This document shows positions 1 to 6,584 of a DNA stretch of 6,584 nt, piece by piece (positions within the stretch are counted from its first letter, which is position 1; the number at the start of each line of letters is the position of its first letter). Under the pieces are notes generated by a model, which had not been told where the DNA came from, did not search any database, and saw only the letters and a list, made by a program, of their open reading frames with translations. Source of the stretch: a bacterium (GTDB taxonomy: Bacteria > UBA9089 > UBA9088); NCBI GenBank assembly GCA_040756715.1, contig JBFLYE010000161.1:14962-21545 (forward strand), in the 5' to 3' direction. The position numbers and the translations under genes were made by a program.

Positions 1-29
1 AGGTCAAGGATTTTTTAAAAAAATTAAAG

Positions 30-2903
30 ATGAAAGATATATTTCATATTCATATAAAGGCAAGGAAAAAATATCAAATTTTTGATTTTTCCCTTTATTC
101 CATAAGAAAGATTGCCAAAGCCCTGCAGGGAAGTGCATCCTCTCTTAATGCCATTATCTTGATTCATCGGATATTTCACTATGTTTGTTTAAGCTATAGA
201 GAGGAAAAGGAAGGAAATGTATTTAATGATAGCTTTGTCTGGATAGCCAATAGGGTTTCTTTTTTTGAGGATACCCTTTTTAAATTTACAGAGGAATTTT
301 CATTAGAAAGAAAGGATTTTATTGAGGAGCTTCTCCTTTTATCCCTAGCCTATGAAAACCCATCATTTTTTTTATACAAAAGGCTTTTTTCACTTAAAAG
401 GATAAAATACAAGGAAATAAAAGGCTATATCTTTGAATATTTTAAGGAAAAGCCTATATTTGGTCCATTTAACCAGAGCCTACCCGAAATGTTGAAGACA
501 CCGCAAAGGCTCTTTCCGAATTCATTAAGTGGACAGCTTTTATATATCAAGGATAATTGGGCACATCTCCTTACAAAGGAGCTATTAGAGAGCCTCCTCC
601 TTGCCCTTGACTTGATAAAAGAGGAAGAGGCTTTAAGGATGATGGGAAAAGCACCCCTTGAGGTCTTAGATTTTAAAGGGGATTTTTTAAGGGGATTTGG
701 TCCTGATTATGAAAGGTTTAGCAAAGATGCTTTTTGGATGCCAAAGGTGGTTATGCTTGCTAAAAATACATATGTCTGGCTTGCTCAATTATCCAAAAAA
801 TATGGAAGATGGATTAGAAGGCTTGATGATGTTCCTGATAGTGAATTGGATGAACTGGCAAGCTATGGCTTTAATGCAATCTGGCTCATTGGGCTTTGGG
901 AGAGATCAAATGCTTCATCAAAAATTAAGCAAATGACGGGAAATCCTGAGGCGGTATCCTCTGCCTATTCACTTTATGATTATGTTATTGCCCAGGATTT
1001 AGGGGGAGAAGATGCCTTCCAAAATCTTAAAAGCCGTTGTTGGCAGAGGGGAATAAGATTAGCCGGTGATATGGTTTCTAATCACATTGGCATTTATTCA
1101 AAATGGGTAATTGAACATCCCAATTGGTTTATCCAGCTAGATTATCCACCCTTTCCCAGATATAGCTTTTCTGGCCCTAATCTTTCCGAAGACAATCGGG
1201 TCGGGATTTATATTGAAGATGGATATTGGACAAGAAGCGATGCGGCGGTTGTCTTTAAGCGGGTTGACCATTGGACAGGAGATACAAAATATATCTATCA
1301 CGGAAACGATGGAACCCATATGCCCTGGAATGACACAGCCCAGCTAAATTTTTTAAAGGAAGAGGTAAGGGAGGCGGTTATCCAGACAATCCTTCATTGT
1401 GCAAGGAAGTTTTCCATTATTAGATTTGATGCGGCAATGACCCTTACAAAATTCCATTATCAGAGGCTTTGGTTTCCCGAGCCAGGCTCTGGTGGTGCAA
1501 TTCCCTCAAGGGCAGAATTTGGGATGAGAAAAAGCGAATTTGATAAGGCATTTCCCCAGGAATTCTGGAAAGAGGTGGTAGATAGGGTTGCACAAGAGGT
1601 TCCCGATACCCTCCTTCTGGCAGAGGCATTCTGGCTTATGGAGGGTTATTTTGTGAGAACATTGGGTATGCACAGGGTCTATAACTCTGCATTTATGAAT
1701 ATGCTAAAGCAAGAGGATAATGCAAAGTATCGCTCTGTGATTAAGAATGTCTTGGAGTATAACCCTATGATTTTAGAGAGGTTTGTCAATTTTATGAGCA
1801 ATCCCGATGAAGAGACCGCAATTGCCCAATTTGGCAAGGATGATAAATATTTTGGCACCTGCTTAATGATGGTAACCCTGCCTGGCCTTCCCATGTTTTC
1901 CCATGGCCAGATTGAAGGATTAAAAGAGAAGTATGGGATGGAGTATAAAAGGCCATATTGGGATGAAACACCAGATTTAAGCGTAGTTGAAAGGCATAAA
2001 AGGGAGATATTTCCTCTCCTTAAAAAACGATATTTATTTAGCGGTGTCTCTAATTTTTATCTTTTTGATTTCTGGACAAATGGGGGTTATGTAAATGAGG
2101 ATGTCTTTGCCTACACAAATAGAGGTGGAAATGAAAGGGCGATTATTGTATATCACAACAGATATGCAACCACCTCGGGCTGGATTAAGGTATCCTCTGC
2201 CAGGCTTGAAGGCAAAAGGCTTATTCAGAGGGATTTGGTAGATTGCCTTTCTTTAAAGAGGGATGATGGCTATTATTATATTTTTAAAGATTATGTATCT
2301 GGCTTGGAATATATAAGGAAAGGATGCGAGCTTTCCGAAAAGGGCTTATATATTGAGCTTTCTGCCTTTAAATACCACATATTCCTTGATTTTAGGGAGG
2401 TTTTTGATAAGGATGGAAGGATAGGTTCTTTCTGTTCCTTTCTTAATGGAAGGGGTGTTTTTAATATTGACTACGAGATAGAGAAATTTTCTCTTAAGGA
2501 AGAAATAAGGGAAAGGATTCCCCAAAAATACATTAGATTTTTGGATGTTTTATCATTGTGGTATCTTTATGAAAGAAAGGAAAAAATAGAATGTAGCGAA
2601 AGGGAAGCCCTATTATTTTCTATTCTATCATCTCATCTCAATTGGGATGCTGATCTAGCTGGGCTATTGGATGATAGCCTTGTTAAAAGGTATATCCAGG
2701 TTAATGAATATCAGGGCATCCTTTATTTTAACAAGGAATTTTTTGAAGAATTGCTAAATTGCCTATTCCTTGCAGGCATCCTAACAAATCCAGAGGAAAT
2801 AGAAAAAGAGAGCCTTGTTGAAAACCTTATCCAATTAGCCAAAGATTCCTCATACCAGCTTGAAAAGCTTAAAAAATTGGAGAAAAACGGATTTTTTTAT
2901 TGA
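30..2903 (+). CDS. GH13 alpha-amylase-superfamily glycoside hydrolase/transglycosylase with long N- and C-terminal extensions
   Basis: This 957-residue protein carries a GH13 (beta/alpha)8 catalytic core at about residues 235-690, expected to cleave or transfer alpha-glucosidic bonds. Region I is GDMVSNH (346-352). Region II is IIRFDAAM (463-470), with R465 and nucleophile D467. Region III is LLLAEAFW (528-535), with acid/base E532. Region IV is FMSNPDEE (588-595), with transition-state stabiliser D593; here the usual NHD reads NPD, with Pro592 replacing the His. An AQLNF segment (437-441) resembles the region V area. Residues 1-230 form a mostly helical N-terminal extension, about 690-800 look beta-rich like a C-terminal amylase domain, and 810-957 are helical and charged. 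I see no signal peptide, so it is probably cytoplasmic and may act on glycogen or maltodextrins (inference). Subfamily and substrate cannot be assigned. The first Met at 30 is the chosen start because the next Met is residue 154. No clear Shine-Dalgarno precedes it, and the frame is open to the left edge, so a start upstream is possible. Confidence 0.9.
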   Translation: MKDIFHIHIKARKKYQIFDFSLYSIRKIAKALQGSASSLNAIILIHRIFHYVCLSYREEKEGNVFNDSFVWIANRVSFFEDTLFKFTEEFSLERKDFIEELLLLSLAYENPSFFLYKRLFSLKRIKYKEIKGYIFEYFKEKPIFGPFNQSLPEMLKTPQRLFPNSLSGQLLYIKDNWAHLLTKELLESLLLALDLIKEEEALRMMGKAPLEVLDFKGDFLRGFGPDYERFSKDAFWMPKVVMLAKNTYVWLAQLSKKYGRWIRRLDDVPDSELDELASYGFNAIWLIGLWERSNASSKIKQMTGNPEAVSSAYSLYDYVIAQDLGGEDAFQNLKSRCWQRGIRLAGDMVSNHIGIYSKWVIEHPNWFIQLDYPPFPRYSFSGPNLSEDNRVGIYIEDGYWTRSDAAVVFKRVDHWTGDTKYIYHGNDGTHMPWNDTAQLNFLKEEVREAVIQTILHCARKFSIIRFDAAMTLTKFHYQRLWFPEPGSGGAIPSRAEFGMRKSEFDKAFPQEFWKEVVDRVAQEVPDTLLLAEAFWLMEGYFVRTLGMHRVYNSAFMNMLKQEDNAKYRSVIKNVLEYNPMILERFVNFMSNPDEETAIAQFGKDDKYFGTCLMMVTLPGLPMFSHGQIEGLKEKYGMEYKRPYWDETPDLSVVERHKREIFPLLKKRYLFSGVSNFYLFDFWTNGGYVNEDVFAYTNRGGNERAIIVYHNRYATTSGWIKVSSARLEGKRLIQRDLVDCLSLKRDDGYYYIFKDYVSGLEYIRKGCELSEKGLYIELSAFKYHIFLDFREVFDKDGRIGSFCSFLNGRGVFNIDYEIEKFSLKEEIRERIPQKYIRFLDVLSLWYLYERKEKIECSEREALLFSILSSHLNWDADLAGLLDDSLVKRYIQVNEYQGILYFNKEFFEELLNCLFLAGILTNPEEIEKESLVENLIQLAKDSSYQLEKLKKLEKNGFFY

Positions 2904-2929
2904 CATAAAGCCTAGATTAAGATTATATT
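2900..2929 (+). promoter_or_regulatory. Sigma-70-type promoter for clpX, probably leaderless
   Basis: A perfect TTGACA (2900-2905) is followed after 18 bases by TATATT (2924-2929), which matches five of six bases of the TATAAT consensus. TTATAT at 2923-2928 would give a 17-base spacer. Transcription normally starts about 7 bases after the -10 box, which here is base 2936, the A of the clpX ATG. The -35 box contains the TGA stop of the preceding gene (2901-2903). The promoter is predicted by pattern only, in an AT-rich gap where -10-like strings are common, but an intact TTGACA at this spacing supports it. Confidence 0.6.
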
Positions 2930-2935
2930 TTATTT

Positions 2936-4153
2936 ATGTATCGCTATGGAGATAGGGATAATCTAATATGTAGCTTTTGTGGAAGGGGAAGGGATGAGGT
3001 AGAAAGGCTGGTAGCTGGGCCAGGAATATTCATCTGTAACGAATGTATTAAATCTTGTAATAATGCAATAAGTGAAGAAAAACAAAAGAAGGAAAAGAGA
3101 TTTGTCCTCTTTAGGCCAAAGGAAATAAGGGCATTTCTTGATAAATATGTTATTGGACAGGAGAGGGCAAAGAAGGTTTTGTCCGTGGCTGTATATAACC
3201 ATTATAAAAGGATAACAAGCAATTTAGAAGATGATGTTGAAATTGAAAAAACAAACATCCTCCTTATTGGTCCAACCGGCACAGGGAAGACCCTTCTTGC
3301 TTCAACCCTTGCCAGAATACTAAATGTCCCATTTTGTATTGCAGATGCCACATCATTAACCGAGGCAGGATATGTGGGAGAGGATGTGGAAAATATCTTG
3401 CTAAGGCTTATCCAATCTGCTGATGGTGATGTAAGAAGGGCAGAAAAGGGGATTATATATATTGACGAAATAGACAAGATTGCAAGAAAAAGCCAGGATT
3501 CGCCTTCTATTACCAGGGATGTCTCTGGAGAGGGTGTCCAGCAGGCATTGCTTAAGATTTTAGAGGGAACGATTGCCTATGTTCCACCCCAGGGGGGAAG
3601 AAAACATCCCCATCAGGAGCTTGTTCCTATAAATACAAGCAAGATATTGTTTATCTGCGGTGGTGCATTTATTGGGCTTGAGGATGTTGTCAAATCAAGG
3701 TTGGGAAAGCAATCCATTGGGTTTGGAAAGGGATTAAAAGAGGGGAGTTTTTCCCCTTATCTTTCAAGGCTTATCCCCGATGACCTGCTAAAATATGGTC
3801 TTATCCCAGAATTTGTAGGAAGGCTTCCTTTGGTTAGCATTCTTTCCCCTTTAACATTAGATGATATGATAAGAATTTTGGAGGAACCAAGAAATTCCTT
3901 AATAAAGCAATACAAAAAGCTCTTTTCCTTTGAAAAAACACATCTTTCCTTTACGAAATCTGCCATAAAAACAATTGCTGAGATAGCTTTTTTACGAAAA
4001 ACAGGGGCGAGGGCACTTCGTTCCATAATGGAGGAGATAATGCTTGATCTTATGTATGAAATTCCATCATCAGAGGTTAAAGAGATAGTAATTACAGAAG
4101 AGGTTGTAAGAGAAAAGCTCTCCTCTACCTGGCTTTTAGAAAAGAGTGCGTAG
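2936..4153 (+). CDS. clpX: ClpX, ATP-dependent unfoldase subunit of the ClpXP protease
   Basis: ClpX is a cytoplasmic hexameric AAA+ unfoldase that recognises tagged proteins, unfolds them and feeds them into ClpP. The 405-residue length is normal for the family. The N-terminal zinc-binding domain has C12, C15, C34 and C37. The AAA+ module has Walker A GPTGTGKT (112-119), pore loop GYVG (145-148), Walker B IIYIDE (173-178), the RKH loop (222-224), the ClpP-docking IGF loop (261-263), the arginine finger in PEFVGR (R296) and sensor-2 GAR (357-359). All the key residues I looked for are present, so it should be active and able to dock ClpP. The ATG at 2936 is the only sensible start: an in-frame TAA lies at 2918-2920 and the zinc finger begins 11 codons in. 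No Shine-Dalgarno is visible. The gene overlaps the next gene by 8 bases. No clpP is adjacent within this window. Confidence 0.98.
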   Translation: MYRYGDRDNLICSFCGRGRDEVERLVAGPGIFICNECIKSCNNAISEEKQKKEKRFVLFRPKEIRAFLDKYVIGQERAKKVLSVAVYNHYKRITSNLEDDVEIEKTNILLIGPTGTGKTLLASTLARILNVPFCIADATSLTEAGYVGEDVENILLRLIQSADGDVRRAEKGIIYIDEIDKIARKSQDSPSITRDVSGEGVQQALLKILEGTIAYVPPQGGRKHPHQELVPINTSKILFICGGAFIGLEDVVKSRLGKQSIGFGKGLKEGSFSPYLSRLIPDDLLKYGLIPEFVGRLPLVSILSPLTLDDMIRILEEPRNSLIKQYKKLFSFEKTHLSFTKSAIKTIAEIAFLRKTGARALRSIMEEIMLDLMYEIPSSEVKEIVITEEVVREKLSSTWLLEKSA

Positions 4154-4841
4154 GCTTCCGATATCCCTTTTGTTTATTTTATTTGCAAGCTTTGCCTTTG
4201 CAGGGACAAAAACCACAGGGATAATTCTTACACCAACCGGGAATATAAAAAAACAGAAAGCAGGCTTTGGCGGTGATTTGGGCTTTGTCTATTACATTGG
4301 TGATATATTAAGGAAGGAGCAGGACAAGACAAACAACCTATACCCCATTAAATCCTTCTATTTCTTTGTTGACGGAAAGGCTTCACCTCTTGGCTATCCA
4401 ATAGGCGTTGCAATGGGAGGGACAGGATTTGTTGTTTTGCAAGGCTCTCAGCCTGAGGGAGAGTATAATATGAGTGGAGGTGGTAAAATTGGGACAGAAA
4501 CACAGCTCTTTGGATTCCTTTATCTTGTATTAAGTAAGGAGGTTATGAAAAATGGAACAAGTATTGGTATTCTCTATGGTGGAATAGATAAAATTTTCAA
4601 TCCAATAATTCATAACCTTGATATTAAGATACAGGATGAAAGCCTGGCATATTTTGCCTCATTAGATACAAAGATATTTAAAAGAAAATTTGGGATTGAG
4701 GTTATAAGACCAAAGGGCTACAATTATTTCCTTGTAAATACATCTATTGATAAATTCTTGGGATTTTCCCTTTCCTATCTTAAAGCCTCCCCTATTTCAT
4801 CCTTGATTGGCTACTTTGGAATAAGGCTTAATGTGTTTTGA
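4146..4841 (+). CDS. Secreted protein, probable small outer-membrane beta-barrel, function unknown
   Basis: I do not recognise the family of this 231-residue protein. The N-terminus is a textbook signal peptide: MRR, then a hydrophobic core (about 4-16), then AFA before Gly20, giving predicted signal peptidase I cleavage after Ala19. The mature part has many short alternating hydrophobic/polar stretches rich in Gly, Tyr and Phe, separated by polar or glycine turns, as in small beta-barrels. It ends in GIRLNVF with a C-terminal Phe, as many outer-membrane proteins do, although the alternation is one residue out of the canonical register. There are no cysteines and no lipobox, so it is not a lipoprotein. 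The GTG start at 4146 overlaps the last 8 bases of clpX; it is chosen because it supplies the positively charged n-region. No good Shine-Dalgarno precedes it, so translational coupling to clpX is likely. A periplasmic beta-rich protein is the main alternative. Confidence 0.75.
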   Translation: MRRLPISLLFILFASFAFAGTKTTGIILTPTGNIKKQKAGFGGDLGFVYYIGDILRKEQDKTNNLYPIKSFYFFVDGKASPLGYPIGVAMGGTGFVVLQGSQPEGEYNMSGGGKIGTETQLFGFLYLVLSKEVMKNGTSIGILYGGIDKIFNPIIHNLDIKIQDESLAYFASLDTKIFKRKFGIEVIRPKGYNYFLVNTSIDKFLGFSLSYLKASPISSLIGYFGIRLNVF

Positions 4842-4859
4842 TGGTAAGGAAAAATGGGA

Positions 4860-6584
4860 TTAAGGTGTTTTTACCTTCTCTCTTATATCCTTCATAATCC
4901 TATTTGCAATTTCGTGGAGGTCCTTTTTCTTTGCAATAAGATTATCCTCATTTACAAAAGAATGTAACTGGATATGGAATCTTAAGGCATTTGAGGTGCC
5001 AGATGGACGAATGGTTAAATGATTTAGCCTTTCTGTGTCAAAATAAAATCTTATTCCCTCATCGGGAAATGGGAAATCATAGGTTTTTGGGTATATATGG
5101 TCATATTTGCCCGTGCGATAAATTGTTGCTGTTTTAACGCTTAAACCCCCGATTTCCAAATCACCTGCCAATGCAAATTGATAAAGCCCCAATGCCCTTC
5201 TTAAAATAGCATTTTTTATTTTATCCCCTTCTATACCAGGATATTCTCCATCCAAAGGATCTGGCTCATAATGGTTAACAAATAAGCCAATGTTGGGAGA
5301 AAGGTAGAGCTTATCTACTAATTCAAATATACTTGTTTTATTCTCCTTTGCCCATTCAGCAATTTCGGCAATCAGAAGGGAGGCAAATGTTCCATCCTTG
5401 TCTCTGACATGGCCACCTACACCCAAAGAAGAGTTGTCAGGTGGAGGAAAGCCAAGGATTGAAAAGCCATTACTCTGCTCCATAGCCGCCAGATTATACA
5501 ATCGATTTTCATCCATATCTATTGTCTGATGTATAAAGGGATGGCAATCTTCATTTGGACTTTTTCTTCCCTCATAAAGCCCCTTTTCCAAAGTTTTATT
5601 CCAGACATCCCTTACCACCGCAGAAAGGTTGGCAAAACCTACCCAGGTTTTTATAACCCCCAGCTTATATTTCAAAGCCAGCTTAACAATAAAATCAGAG
5701 GTTGTATGCGAGAGAACAACGAATGTCTTCTTAGGATCTATTGTCTTGTCAAATTCAAGCCTGAACCAGAGGATAAGTGCCCACATATCATCAGCAGGCA
5801 TTAAGATATAATCTTTGCCTCCATAAAGAAATTGTTGCCCTTTGGGAAGCTTTACCACAACGCCGCATCTATCAGCATCGGGGTCGGTTCCCATAAGAAG
5901 ATCTATTTTTTCCCATTCAGCGGGATATTCTTCCCGAAAAGATTGGACAGCAACCTCGGCTGCTCTTTTATCCCCTGGATCAGGTTGTTGTTCCTTTCCT
6001 GGCTCGCTACCAAAAGAGGGAAACATACCATCAAATTCATCAAGGCCATTCTTTGTAATGCTTTGGACATCTTTAAAGCCAACCTCCTTTAAAAGCCTAG
6101 GAACAGCAATTTTTCCTGCACCATGAAAGGCACAATAGGCAATTTTAATAGACTTTTCTCTATCCTTAAGGAGCAAAAAGGATTTTATATGCTCCCGATG
6201 GACTTTATGTATATCCATTAAATTGCATCCATAATATTCAAATCCATCAATTTTATTAGCTCCACCTAAGAAAATAAGCTTGTCAGCCGAAGCATCTTTA
6301 AGGGGTAAAAGCTGAATATCCCCTGGTTTTGATGGTTTAATAAATTCTTCAAATAGCTCCTTTCTCTCCTTTGGATCAAATTGTGAGCCATTGCTACAAG
6401 AAAGCTTATATCCATTATAACGGTAGTCATTATGACTGGAAGAGATCAAAATTCCTAAGTCTGCCTTTAGATAGGGTATGGCAAAACATACCTCAGGGTA
6501 TGGGCAGGGTGAGTCAAACAAATAGACCGTATAGCCATAGCTAAGGAAAAGCTCGGCAATGAGCTTTGCAAAGTCATAGCCCCT
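4860..6584 (-). CDS. Phosphoglucomutase/phosphomannomutase (alpha-D-phosphohexomutase superfamily, PGM2/PgcA-like), 5' end beyond the window
   Basis: This enzyme should interconvert hexose 1- and 6-phosphates (glucose or mannose; phosphopentomutase is possible) in the cytoplasm. The visible part is 574 residues, numbered from the right edge. The phosphoserine loop is SSSHND (48-53), with probable phosphoserine S50. The Mg2+ loop is DPDADR (234-239). The sugar-specificity loop is EQSNG (369-373), followed by HVRDKDG. The C-terminal phosphate-binding loop is RPSGTS (526-531). An HGAGK segment (154-158) matches the start of domain 2. The usual motifs SHNP and RPSGTE are altered to SHND and RPSGTS. 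A TTG at 6519-6521 could be read as a start, but the frame runs open to 6584 and the extra residues (RGYDFAKLIAELF, then GYTVYLFD) continue the family's domain 1. The gene is therefore cut by the window edge. By comparison with remembered PgcA, perhaps 90 N-terminal residues are missing. It converges on the preceding plus-strand gene with an 18-base gap. Confidence 0.92.
   Translation of the reverse strand, partial: RGYDFAKLIAELFLSYGYTVYLFDSPCPYPEVCFAIPYLKADLGILISSSHNDYRYNGYKLSCSNGSQFDPKERKELFEEFIKPSKPGDIQLLPLKDASADKLIFLGGANKIDGFEYYGCNLMDIHKVHREHIKSFLLLKDREKSIKIAYCAFHGAGKIAVPRLLKEVGFKDVQSITKNGLDEFDGMFPSFGSEPGKEQQPDPGDKRAAEVAVQSFREEYPAEWEKIDLLMGTDPDADRCGVVVKLPKGQQFLYGGKDYILMPADDMWALILWFRLEFDKTIDPKKTFVVLSHTTSDFIVKLALKYKLGVIKTWVGFANLSAVVRDVWNKTLEKGLYEGRKSPNEDCHPFIHQTIDMDENRLYNLAAMEQSNGFSILGFPPPDNSSLGVGGHVRDKDGTFASLLIAEIAEWAKENKTSIFELVDKLYLSPNIGLFVNHYEPDPLDGEYPGIEGDKIKNAILRRALGLYQFALAGDLEIGGLSVKTATIYRTGKYDHIYPKTYDFPFPDEGIRFYFDTERLNHLTIRPSGTSNALRFHIQLHSFVNEDNLIAKKKDLHEIANRIMKDIREKVKTP
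4862..4877. terminator. Weak hairpin at the convergent gene junction
   Basis: AAGGT (4862-4866) and ACCTT (4873-4877) can form a 5-bp stem with a 6-base loop, overlapping the stop codon of the minus-strand phosphohexomutase gene. Transcribed leftward, it is followed about 10 bases later by a run of five T (bases 4850-4854 on the plus strand are A). A longer but bulged pairing is also possible between GGTAA (4843-4847) and TTACC (4871-4875). The stem is short and the T-run is not adjacent, so this is only a candidate terminator for the two converging genes. Confidence 0.25.

Noticed and set aside
697-936. Plus-strand open frame of 79 codons within the GH13 gene
   Set aside because: An out-of-frame shadow of the real gene, with a Met/Trp/Leu-rich composition and no support.
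2884-2899. A-run, CGGA and T-run at the end of the GH13 gene, resembling a terminator
   Set aside because: The stem would consist of A-T pairs only with a 4-base loop and lies inside the coding sequence; too weak to call.
3202-3477. Antisense open frame of 91 codons opposite clpX
   Set aside because: It lies wholly opposite a strongly conserved AAA+ coding region, has no recognisable domain, and is a by-product of the codon composition of clpX.
4842-4859. Small gene or RNA between the converging genes
   Set aside because: Only 18 bases are available; nothing beyond a weak hairpin at its right side.
5529-6126. Several plus-strand open frames of 60-94 codons opposite the phosphohexomutase gene
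   Set aside because: They overlap each other and a well-supported gene, and their translations show no recognisable motif.
30-6584. Possible novel defence or mobile system
   Set aside because: No nuclease, recombinase, transposase, toxin, CRISPR repeat or terminal repeat is visible; the genes are metabolic, proteostasis and envelope genes.

Overview
The window is AT-rich bacterial DNA holding four protein-coding genes packed almost end to end. Arginine is written almost entirely with AGA/AGG. The ClpX unfoldase makes the host a bacterium. A short secreted protein, probably an outer-membrane beta-barrel, hints at a two-membrane cell. Gene order, codon habits and the divergence of the metabolic enzymes suggest an uncultivated candidate-phylum lineage, but I cannot name one from the sequence alone.

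Layout. Positions 30-2903 (+) encode a 957-residue, apparently cytoplasmic GH13 (alpha-amylase superfamily) enzyme with long extensions at both ends. Positions 2936-4153 (+) encode ClpX, preceded by a strong promoter-like sequence placed so that transcription would begin at or beside the ATG, giving a leaderless mRNA. Positions 4146-4841 (+) encode a 231-residue protein with a signal peptide. It starts on GTG inside the end of clpX, so the two are probably cotranscribed. After an 18-base gap, the convergent gene at 4860-6584 (-) encodes a PGM2/PgcA-like phosphoglucomutase or phosphomannomutase. Its 5' end lies beyond the right edge: the frame stays open to the last base, and the first 21 visible residues already fit the family.

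Function. The GH13 enzyme and the phosphohexomutase would fit a glycogen or alpha-glucan to hexose-phosphate theme. They are on opposite strands and flank an unrelated proteostasis gene, so a shared pathway is only an inference. ClpX stands without clpP, tig or lon next to it.

I see no tRNA, rRNA, CRISPR array, insertion sequence, toxin-antitoxin pair or defence system. There is no non-coding stretch longer than about 33 bases. The points most worth a second look are the His-to-Pro change in GH13 region IV together with that protein's unusual architecture, the apparently leaderless clpX, and the altered active-site loops of the phosphohexomutase.
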